From Aspidapion aeneum (taxonomy: Eukaryota; Arthropoda; Insecta; Coleoptera; Brentidae), in NCBI GenBank assembly GCA_963576565.1, contig OY755047.1, forward strand, positions 32,780,851-32,844,850: a DNA stretch of 64,000 bases. The letters are read 5' to 3'. The notes beneath the pieces were generated by a model that saw only the letters and a program-made list of their open reading frames with translations, was not told the DNA's origin and searched no databases. The translations under genes and the position numbers were made by a program. Shown here one piece after another: positions 55,545 through 64,000 of this stretch. Within the stretch, counting starts at the first letter, position 1; each line of letters starts with the position of its first letter.

Positions 55545-56709
55545 GGAACTTATTTTCTTAGTCGATGTATATAAATAAGTATGTTCCGTTAATAATAATA
55601 ATCAATAATAAGGATTTGCCGATGAGTTTAAAAGATTAGTAAATTATATGAGTCGGCTTATTTTCTTAGTACTAAATCTTTTACACCAAGAAGAAGAGAT
55701 ACTGAAAATTATAAGAAAAGCAGTCTGGCTTATCTCAAGTGGTGAAATATAGCTCTGGCTGAAAATTTTCAGATCCAAAAATTGGTCTGATTTGTGCCCT
55801 TATCTTTTTAGTCCATAAATAGAAATAGGTCTGGCTGATTTAAAAAGTTGGAAAATGCATATAGCGGCGGCTGTTACTTACAGTCACGAAATCCCCGCCA
55901 AACTCTCTAAGAGCCATTTTAACAAATATTGAATTGCTTTCTTGTTAACGGTCGTTGGTATAAAAAAACTGCAAGAGATCAAAAAATAATTATAAATAGA
56001 ATAAGGAATTTATCTTGCAGCTTACAATCTACCAATGACGCACAAGGTTTAAGGGGAGGAAAAGAAGAAGCATTCCCGCTGAAAAAAACATTTTCTTGTG
56101 GACTCTTATTATTATATGCGATGCCTAATGCCTATACCTATTATTTGGGATGCCTAATGACTATGACCTATACCATGCAGCTCAATTTAGGTTTTAATGT
56201 TAAGCTACTAAAAAAAATATTTAACACAGTGTAGATAGGCAAGGAACCGTTTGCGGACCTATGTGCATGGGAACTTTTAGTTTGAAAATAAGCAAACTAA
56301 TCACTCCTTCTTATTTGGACGTGGGTCTAAGACACATTAACATAATCGAATATGTCAAATTGACAAGCATCAGATAAGTCTAACAAGGCTTTTGAGCCTT
56401 TTAAGATAACAGCAAGATTGTATTTTAAGCTTGTTTCTAATAGAACCTATCACCTCATAAATTTTTACAACTAAGAAAATAAGGGCGCTTATTTGAAATC
56501 CTTTCTCACTTGCCAGAAATATAAGCCTTTAACTTAAGTATACCTTTTTGCTAGTTTAATTACTAAGAAAATAAGTTCCTTCTGTTAATCTCTTCTCTTG
56601 TATTTTGCGCCAAAACCCATTACAACCCCCCTTCATATTCATATAATAAATTTTGCTTAGAATTGATCAATGAACAATTCTATCGATGTTTGCTGACTAA
56701 GAAAAAAAG
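55545..56709. repeat. Inverted motif cluster, possible TIR element
   Basis: GGAACTTATTTTCTTAGT (55545-55562) is exactly inverted at 56562-56579. A nested pair of the 14-bp core lies at 55657-55670 and 56470-56483, and a fifth, inverted copy (one mismatch) at 56696-56709. All copies on the left are in one orientation and all on the right in the other. The interior has a 101-codon frame (55929-56234) without a motif. Likely a non-autonomous DNA element with subterminal repeats. Confidence 0.55.
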
Positions 56710-57030
56710 TTTCTAAAATCTTAAATTAACAGATTTACTAAAAGTGCGCTATGATTCAAACGAAATGAAATTAGTTTTACATAAACGATTTACAAATATA
56801 TTGTCAGTTTTCCAAAATTGTCCTGTTTTTTTAAATTTAAGTCGCCATCTTGTATTTGGTATAAGTTTGGCGGGCGTCCGATAAGTAGAGTTCTAAGTAA
56901 AACATAGTATTTTATTTATGTTCTTTTTTTTTCTTCGCTTAAAAATTATATAAATAAGACAACAGCAACAGAATCAACAAAACTGACAGCAAACAAGCAA
57001 AAAAAAGAATTTTAAACTAAAAGCAACTAA
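56710..57030. other. Spacer
   Basis: AT-rich; no feature recognised. The 90-codon minus frame at 56974-57246 is a shadow of the LINE that follows. Confidence 0.4.
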
Positions 57031-57039
57031 TAAAAAAGG

Positions 57040-58580
57040 AATACTGGATACAATTAATAAACTAAAAAATAAAAAAGCTTCGGGTATAGACTGTATCACA
57101 AGCGAATTAATTAAAAAGATGTCAAAATCTATAGCACATCCTTTAAAAATAATTATAAATAAGTCTTTTAACTTGGGCATTTTTCCATAACCATAAAAAT
57201 TAACAATCATGAAACCACTATTTAAAACAGGACAAAAAAATAACATCTCAAGCTATAGACCAGTATCTTTATTAACGAATTTCACAAAAGTCATAGAAAA
57301 AATTATCAAAAAAAGACTAAATGAATATCTTGAAAACACAAAAACTTTATCGGATAACCAGTTTGGCTTTAGGAAACAGAAATCCACAGAATATGCCATA
57401 GAATGTCTGTCTACACACGTTTATAAAAGCTTAAAAAGTAGAAAACCATCATTAGCTGTATTTCTAGATTTATCAAAAGCTTTTGATACTGTTGGACACA
57501 AAGGACTACTCGACGAACTAGACAATATAGGAATAAAAGGAACAACACACAAACTATTTAAAGAATTTCTAGAAGAAAGAACTCAGACAGTTAACTTACA
57601 AGATGTATCTAGCGATCCTAAAACATTAGAAATCGGCTTTCCACAAGGAACAGTTCTTGGTCCAATTTTGTTTAATATCTATCTTAGTCGACTTTTTGAT
57701 ATAGATATAGACGGTGAAGTGATTAGCTTTGCAGACGACACGGCTATCTATTTTACTGCAGACAACTGGGAAAACCTAAAATCTAAAGCTCAAAGAGAAA
57801 CAGAAAAATTATCCATTTTCTCAATCAAATGAACTTAACTGTTAATTTTACAAAAACCTTTTTTTTACCATTTACGTCTTACAACAATAACTTACCAATA
57901 TACAATGAACTCAACCTATATAATAACAAAAACTGTGACTGTTTACCAATAACAATTGAAAAAACGCTAAAAATAAAATATCTTGGTATTTTTATTGATG
58001 GCACATCTTCGATGGGATGAACACATAAAATATGTAACCAACAAAATCAGATCCTTATTGCATAAATTTAAACATTTAAGATCATTTTTTAAAATAAAAG
58101 AGTTAAAAGTTTTATATCAAGCTCTTGTTGAACCACACTTAACATATGGTATTTTGGCTTGCGGGGAACAACAAACAGTCATGTGGACAGCTTGGAAAAA
58201 ATTCAGAAATGGTGCATTAAAATAATTTTTAATAAAACCTATCGTTTCTCGTCTGAAGATAAAAAAATTGGTAGTGCCATGTTTTTTGTGTTAAATATTT
58301 TTATTTTTTTTTAATAAAATTAAGAGACAACATTTTTTGACATTAGGAAATATTTTATTTATGCTTTAACCGTAAGACAACATAAATTTAAGTCCAATTT
58401 AGTTCAAAGAGCTACAACACCCGAAAACGTGAAATAATTTACAGAATCCCTAGTAGACAATAACTCAAAGAAGTTATTCCTACTTAGGTGCCAAAATATA
58501 TAGTACACTTCCAAAAAATATGTTGAACATAAAATCTTTTAAAAAGTTATACATAGTTGGATTCCATAAAAATAAAATTT
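57040..58580 (+). pseudogene. CR1-like LINE reverse transcriptase
   Basis: Starts in the RT finger region (ILDTINKLKNKKASGIDCI), a stop lies just before 57209, then a 207-codon open frame: ISSYRPVSLLTNFTKVIEK, NQFGFRKQKSTEYAI, LAVFLDLSKAFDTV (motif A), GFPQGTVLGPILF (motif B), SFADDTAIYF (motif C, near 57726). Frameshifts near 57830 and 58010 lead to IKYLGIFIDGT, LRWDEHIKYVTNKI and LVEPHLTYGILACG. The tail can be followed in broken frames to about 58580 (YSTLPKNMLNIKSFKKLY). 5'-truncated. More decayed than 53209-54565 but with an intact catalytic motif. Confidence 0.9.
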
Positions 58581-58659
58581 AAAAAAATATATATAATACA
58601 ATATTACAAGAGTAAAGAAAAAAATATAAAAAATTAAAACTTTATTCCCCGATTAATAC

Positions 58660-58765
58660 ATTTTGCTCACGATTATGAAAACTTATTCTCGATTATGACA
58701 CCTTACTCTCGATTATGACACTTTCTCTCGATTATGAAACTTACTCTCGACTATGACAATTTTAT
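58660..58765. repeat. 20-bp minisatellite, five units
   Basis: Unit ACTCTCGATTATGACACTT with minor variants, following the LINE's 3' end. Confidence 0.85.
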
Positions 58766-58848
58766 CCGATCAGAGATTTTCCAAAATTAACTAGGTTTAT
58801 TTATATGAGTAATTAATTATAGGTACCTAGCTGTAGTAGGGATGCCCT

Positions 58849-58896
58849 ACATACCCAGTTAATAAAATTACTACATACCCAGTTAATAAAATTACA
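58849..58896. repeat. 24-bp exact tandem duplication
   Basis: CTACATACCCAGTTAATAAA plus ATTA occurs twice without change; recent replication slippage. Confidence 0.9.
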
Positions 58897-58899
58897 TAT

Positions 58900-59485
58900 T
58901 AGACAGATGTTCGTAATCTCAATTTGAGATTCCCAGGGTTGATAACTTCACCACCGCCTTATATTATAAGATGAATTTTACAAAATATACAATTTACCGC
59001 CTATACTCTATGTAGAAAACCTAAAGTCCTTAAAAATAATCAACTTTAAAAAAATTAAAATATATCTTTTATCTTAATAAAAATACGTACCTACTCTTGT
59101 TTTTTTACAATTTATATAAAAAAATTATAAAGTTTAGCAACAGTTCTAGTTCTAGTTACTTAAGTGTAAATTTATATGCGCTAAATAAAAATTTAGCAAA
59201 AAACTATAGCAATACTACTTGAATTATCATAGATAATATCCCGAATGCATGAAGGAAATATTGTATGCTTTTAGAATCCTAGATTTTGCCAGGGTGAAGT
59301 AGAACCATAATGAAAGGATTAAAGGGAAAGTCCTTCAGCCCCTTAGCCCCCCTCTGCGTACGCCACTGAATTAACTTTATTACCTTTGTATAAAATTTAT
59401 CGAATTCCGAATAAAGAAAGAGCACGCTTATTTAGAAGATGCAAATATGAAAAATATATAGGATGTTTGCTAATTCTAATTAAAC
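58900..59485. other. Spacer
   Basis: CCCCCCT..GCGTACGCCACTG at 59347-59367 is the motif also seen at 41941-41975. Nothing else. Confidence 0.4.
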
Positions 59486-59489
59486 TTAC

Positions 59490-59557
59490 CCCAATTAATA
59501 GCTGCGGCAGATGCTCGTCTTCTAGATCGGTAGCGAGAAGCAGCACTACCAAGCATC
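59490..59557 (-). CDS. Candidate coding exon B (68 nt), unidentified gene
   Basis: Minus strand: 3' splice site AAATTTTGTTTCAG, 68 nt of about 53% GC, then 5' splice site GTAAGTTT. Two frames are open. Joined to the exon ending at 63993 (TTGCTTAG), one reads CLGCLVVLLLATDL followed by an acidic stretch, a signal-peptide-like sequence leaving phase 0. In the other frame the joined upstream exon gives a stop just before an ATG at exon position 2, followed by an Arg/Ser/Ala-rich sequence leaving phase 1. The first reading suggests a secreted product. Neither phase fits exon C directly, so a further exon would lie between, or exon C is optional: the phase-0 reading fits exon D's second open frame. 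The 68-codon plus-strand frame here is a shadow. Confidence 0.55.
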
Positions 59558-59621
59558 CTGAAACAAAATTTTACTATATTAGTCTTATTTAAAAGTACCT
59601 TATTACTCAATTCTACATCTC

Positions 59622-59740
59622 AAGCCATTTACGTGCTAAGCAAATTACAAGTAAATGTATGCTTAAGCTACGAACTCTCGAAGAATACCTGCTAAATACT
59701 ACGTTTTAAGCCATTAGCGTGCTAAGCCAATTAACAAGGA
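59622..59740 (+). repeat. Direct repeat, 87 bp apart
   Basis: AAGCCATT.ACGTGCTAAGC.AATTA.CAAG occurs at 59622 and 59709 with few changes. Confidence 0.65.
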
Positions 59741-59744
59741 GTTT

Positions 59745-60545
59745 GTGCTGTAGCTTCGCACGCTAGAATGTGTATTTATCAAGTGGTTTGCAACGTGCAT
59801 TGTAGATACAAACCAATTGATACATTCTACACCTAAGCATCGGTACTTACTTTGGGAATCTTTTATTTAGATTTTGTCCTGGTTATGAATGGACCACAAC
59901 CTGAATCGGTTTTCTATTAAATTTATGACATAATGGCTGCAGAGTAGCATCACTTTTAGAATTAGACCTGGTGCAGCACTTTTATTTAGCTTTAATTGCT
60001 AGCATATGTAGAAAACACCAAATTTTTTTTATCAATTTAAAATTGGTTTTATTCTGTCTCGTAAAACAACTAAAATAAAAATTGAACAAAAATTTGACGT
60101 TTCCAACCGCAACCTTAACTAGTGCTAGGCACTTGAAGCTTTTAAGTAGTTGCTTTGTAACAGCAGATTGCACAACTTGTTTCAATTAAAGCTTTAGACA
60201 TTTCCAAAGCGGTAATTGAAACCTCCGAAAAAGAAATTATACAAAAAAGGTCCTCCCACTGGCCCACTTAATATACAATTTTCCAAATTTTCTGAACTGG
60301 TTTACCTATTGTTAACTGCTATTTCAAAAGCAATTTTTTCTAATATTCGATATAGTTGTACGCTAGCTCAAAAGCAGCTATGCTTTCTATTTATTTTGCA
60401 GTTAAAATTTCAATCACAATAATTTAAACCAAGACCAGGAGCTTAAATAAAAAGTCTCTAAAATCTATATTGTGCAGATCAAGCCAGAATGCATAACAAA
60501 CTGTTTGATGATATAAATGGTGGTTATAAAAATTAACAGAATTAC
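59745..60545. other. Spacer
   Basis: No feature recognised; frames at 59982-60185 and 60216-60422 have no motif. Confidence 0.45.
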
Positions 60546-60551
60546 TATTCT

Positions 60552-60620
60552 AGATAACTAGGTACCTATATACATTTTTCCAGTGATTCCAGATAACTAA
60601 GTACCTATATACCTTTTTCT
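60552..60620 (+). repeat. Tandem duplication, ~39-bp unit
   Basis: AGATAACTA.GTACCTATATA occurs twice, followed each time by C/T-rich TTTTT. Confidence 0.75.
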
Positions 60621-60624
60621 CTTT

Positions 60625-61055
60625 GGCGATAGATACATAAATATCTTTATTTTAAAAATATAATATATAGTCAATCTAAACTAAAATATACAGGACGTGT
60701 ATAGAGGTAAAATTTCTAAATGCTTCTTGCACTAAGGTGCAAGAAGGAAAGCTAACACGAATTAAGTACTAATAAATAACCTCTTTGAGTTTATGCTTTA
60801 TGTATTGCTTTATATTTTAATATTACTATTACAAAAGTAGCCTTAAGAGTGTTAAAACTAGTAATGTTTACAATATATCAATATGAAAAACTCCTCCGGT
60901 AGGTATATTTAATCAGGTTTCTGTGTAGGGTTTAAGGTAACATCGGTATCGGCTGTATAATTCCTTCACTCTTAAATTACACTTCACAGCGTTAGCTGAA
61001 CGCTGGCAGGATCAATTTTCTGCTCATATGGTTTTAATTGTGAAGGAATAACAAT
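60625..61055. other. Spacer
   Basis: CAGCGTTAGCTGAACGCTG (60987-61005) can form a small hairpin. Nothing else recognised. Confidence 0.4.
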
Positions 61056-61060
61056 ATTTT

Positions 61061-61600
61061 CAAACAAGTTTCGTGGCTAATCGGGCAAAAAGGAGTTTTT
61101 GTTTCCCTCATGTATATATTTAACAAATTTGTTAGTATTATTTGGCTTAAAAATTCCGTTGATTGACGCTCACTGTCTTGATGACGGGTAAAAATGCAAT
61201 ATGCGTTGATCCGGCCTGATAGACAAAGAGCTGTCGTAGGTCACGGACTATAGCTGTTTTCTTTTATTTGCATTCTATCTTTTCATTGATCTATTTTGTA
61301 TAGCACTTTTTCGCCTGCTTTTGTTTTTTTGTTTCCCTCGTAGATGGCGCTTCTTGCGATAGTTTTCTCACTATTTACATTTGATTAGAGACAAAACCGT
61401 CTAATTAACTTCGCAAGATTTGTCACATTGACCAGCAGTGTTCTGAGGAGTCCCATAAGGACGAAACAGTTAACTGTCAACACTTATTAGGTGTCCATTC
61501 GATCTTGGACCCCCGTGAGGTTAAGCTTTCAAGCTACCCACGGAAAAATATGAGGGAAACAAAAACTCCTTTTTGCCCGATTAGCCACGAAACTTGTTTG
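61061..61600. mobile_element. 540-bp element with 51-bp perfect terminal inverted repeats
   Basis: 61061-61111 (starting CAAACAAGTTTCGTGGCTAA) and 61550-61600 are exact inverted copies over 51 bp, so the insertion is recent. The interior is non-coding and its right half is the repeat seen at 4622-4850 and 5066-5361 (minus orientation here). ATTTT lies on both sides but the target duplication is not certain. It sits downstream, in reading direction, of the env-like remnant on the minus strand, and may have interrupted it. Confidence 0.85.
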
Positions 61601-61669
61601 ATTTTTAAATTCACGGGTACGAAATTCCACGTTTATTAATATTTTCTTGTGGAGTTTGTACGTGAATTA

Positions 61670-62440
61670 CAACTGGATTGGTATCTCTTTTTTAAGTAAG
61701 ACATTACTAGTAATGTCCATATATTTGATAGGTCCAACGGCTGTGTAACAGTTGGTGCATCTTGTATGTCAAGAAATATAAACGGCTGAACTAAAGCTGC
61801 TGTTGTTCGTAAAAATTGGTTCATTGATCAGAATTGGGCAGTCGTTTGGCAGTCTGATCAGGTATGTTTCCCAAAGTTTATGGACTTCATCTTGATGTTC
61901 ACAGGAATTCTGAATATTGCCTTCGTTTGAAAGGACAAATATCCATTGGTTTGTTTTTTCCGGTTGGTGAATGATTAGTGTGGCTAATTTAATTTGTTTC
62001 TTTTAGCAGGTTCAATCAATTAATGAAATTTTACATGGACTATCGTTTTCGTTATTTTTGAGTTCTTCTTTTTTGCAAACAAATTCATTTACTGGTATTT
62101 CTGTGCATGATTCTTCATAGTATGCTTGTTGTAGTTTTACATTTATTAACTTTTTTAAATAAAGTCACTTTGAACTGACTTGAATGGATATAAGAAAGTA
62201 CTTCATTTATCTATAAAAAAAAACAGTGTAAAGTAATAAATTTTTCTCACAGAAAATACATTTTGCAGACAAACAGTAGAACATTTGTTGTTCTTTCACT
62301 CTTCTTACAAAGTCAATAATTCTTTATGATGGTCGTATAATTTGACATTTAGTTTAGAAAATGTAAGTGAATTTTCAATATTTTGCAAAATAATTAAATA
62401 CTTTTGTAGGAGTCTATAAAGTGAAGCAAAATATCTTTGA
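61670..62440 (-). pseudogene. env-like glycoprotein remnant, insect errantivirus type
   Basis: One minus-strand frame from about 62150 to 61675 stays open except for a few stops (two near 62005, one near 61767). It is cysteine-bearing, with the W-I-F-V segment, a later spaced-cysteine region and a conserved DCPI-like motif, in the order seen in the ectodomain C-terminal half of gypsy-group Env proteins (related to baculovirus F). Upstream, near 62420-62360, a weaker block resembles the Env segment with an ALTFSKLN-like heptad stretch. The transmembrane part is not seen; the 540-bp TIR element lies where it would be expected. No gag, pol or LTR was found in the window. Broken and not functional. 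The assignment rests on pattern resemblance only. Confidence 0.45.
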
Positions 62441-62444
62441 TAAA

Positions 62445-63985
62445 CAGAGAATTTTCTTTTTAGGCAGAATTTTTAACAATTAAAGCAATCTGATTGATTT
62501 TAGAAAATCCACACTGCCAATCACCAATGAACAAAATTTTGAAATGCCAGTTTTGTGAGCGTTCAAAATAATGTCTACTTTTTATAAGGTAACTGTGGAT
62601 TGTAAGTTTTTGTTATTTGTTTTGACATTTTTTGTAGTTTTTGGCATTCAAGGAAGGTTTAAGAATGCCTAGTTTTCTTTTAATTTAAAGTAGAACGGGT
62701 AAAACCGCGTGTGGTTTCCCATCCTAATTATATCTGTATTTTGTAACTTTGTATTTATTTATTTCAATACTTTATAAGGTATACGTATACGGAAGTATCT
62801 TCTATCTATAGATATACATATGCATTTTTATTATTTTGTCGAGTTACGCGAGGAACGTCATCCTGCCTGTAGTAACAATTAACAAAAAATAAATATATTT
62901 AAATTTCCTAATACCGAGTTTTACAAAGTTTATAGAATCTATCTACATACATTTCTAAGTTAGGTGTATGTTTTACTAAATAAACTAAAAGGTTGGAAAA
63001 TAGACATTGGGTACTTAATACCCATATCACATCTATGTTGCTGTAAAAGTCCAAACACACTCTGGTTAATGTAAACATTCACCTGTGATGAATCTTAATA
63101 GTAACCCTTAACTCCTGTGAATGTCGACAATAATAATCAATTTAGGACTCTCACGGTGACATCTATTTATCTGGGTGCATGTAGCTGTTAAATCACCAAA
63201 CGGATTTTGACGGAGCTTTTTTCATGCAATGACTAGGAAACATATTGTTTGAATGTTTGTTTGGGTTAACGGTAAAAAGGCTATGTTTCTTGATATAAAT
63301 GAGTGATTTAGTTGTGCGTTGGTCTGCTTTTCCTTAATCGCTGGTTAACTGAAAGAAGATTTTGAAGCTAAATAATATCGTCTTTTAAGGTTCCAAAATT
63401 TACAAACGCAATGTCGTTTTAATCTGGAGTTTTTTTTTTAAATTTGTGTGTGTAAACTGGAATTTGATCAATGCTTTAGTTTCTGAGATGCTTGATGCCA
63501 GCATCTTAGGTGTCAGATCAGATATTGTTAGCGTTTATATCTATAAATAGCAAAACTAAGAAAACAACTAACGTTGCCTTTAGTCCATTGGTCTGCCATT
63601 TTATATAACTCAATATAAACTAAACATACTCATAAGGAAAAAGGTTCATTTTTCATTAAAAAATTCTAATCCGGCCTTTCTTTTACAAAAACTATTCTAC
63701 AACTAGATATAAATTTAATATCTCCTAACAAGAAAAATGCTAAATATCCTTCGGACTTTTTATTATTATTTTTTAAATCCCCTTTATATTTAGATATTTT
63801 TATTAAATTTAAAATATTAAATTAAATTGTGAAGTCTTTATCTCTTTGTACATTCCCATTTTTCTAAAATTTTAATTCAGGCATATTTATTTAATTCATA
63901 CTATTAGTGAATTTATTCTAGCTGGCTGGTAACGTTATGAATTGGGGGAGCAGAAATTTATATTGCATGGAAAAGGAGATAAAAA
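62445..63985. other. AT-rich spacer to the window edge
   Basis: No repeats, domains or further splice-bounded open segments recognised. If the minus-strand gene is real this is its first visible intron. Confidence 0.4.
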
Positions 63986-63992
63986 AACTTAC

Positions 63993-64000
63993 CTAAGCAA
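63993..64000 (-). CDS. 3' end of an exon cut by the window edge (exon A)
   Basis: Minus strand TTGCTTAG/GTAAGTTTT is a good 5' splice site; only eight exon bases are inside the window. Joined to exon B it gives the hydrophobic signal-peptide-like frame described there. Confidence 0.4.

Noticed and set aside
55870..55920. Minus-strand ATGGCTCTTAGAG...GTGACT/GTAAGT, resembling a first coding exon
   Set aside because: Good start context and 5' splice site, but the phase (0) does not fit exon C, there is no upstream support, and it lies inside a probable DNA element.
1..64000. CRISPR arrays, bacterial operons, rRNA genes
   Set aside because: No regular short repeat-spacer pattern, no prokaryotic gene organisation and no rRNA-like conserved blocks were seen.

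Overview
This is an AT-rich, gene-poor stretch of a eukaryotic nuclear genome, most likely an arthropod and probably an insect. The main evidence is the mix of mobile elements: a Jockey-type LINE, RTE and CR1-like LINE remnants, LINE RNase H remnants, an old Ty1/copia element, two copies of one D,D34D mariner family, a hAT-like MITE, and an env-like remnant resembling insect errantiviruses. No bacterial-style operons, ribosome binding sites or CRISPR arrays are visible. Almost every long open frame is a retroelement fragment or a shadow of one. The order is not fixed by the sequence; a beetle-like genome is only a guess.

Layout. 0-10 kb: a foldback MITE, a G-rich tandem repeat, a 5'-truncated Jockey element with a long open RT (994-2804), a dead mariner (3.8-4.6 kb, minus), two copies of a repeat whose third copy is a TIR element at 61 kb, a second broken Jockey copy, a strong hairpin and tRNA-like loci. 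10.6-13.7 kb: a 3-kb non-coding element with about 140-bp terminal inverted repeats, carrying an array of about 185-bp alternating units and a nested foldback. 16.1-19.3 kb: a complete but decayed copia copy with short LTRs. 19.9-22.0 kb: three tandem copies of a 0.66-0.79 kb unit. 24.4-28 kb: LINE RNase H remnants and a hAT-like MITE. 29-31.2 kb: two further copies of the 185-bp-unit family, in opposite orientations, with G-rich ends. 32-33.2 kb: a second mariner. 35-45 kb: tandem and foldback repeats, a 959-bp TIR element whose empty site is preserved 260 bp away, CR1-like and RTE fragments. 49.9-58.6 kb: three more LINE reverse transcriptases. 61-62.4 kb: the 540-bp TIR element next to an env-like remnant.

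The only candidate host gene is on the minus strand. Three short, GC-richer islands at 59490-59557, 47613-47692 and 44650-44761 each have a good 3' splice site, an open frame and a good 5' splice site. A further 5' splice site lies at the right window edge (63993). They look like small exons of one gene whose introns hold most of the mobile DNA between 44 and 64 kb. One reading frame through the edge exon and 59490-59557 gives a hydrophobic, signal-peptide-like stretch; 47613-47692 and 44650-44761 are phase-compatible and encode a polybasic site. The 3' splice site of the last exon has been duplicated together with its intron, with a 145-bp palindrome between the copies.

The reported elements do not form a functional operon or pathway. 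Their relationships are those of nested and related transposons, and the cross-links between them (shared units, shared hairpin modules, one empty site) are the most informative part of the window.
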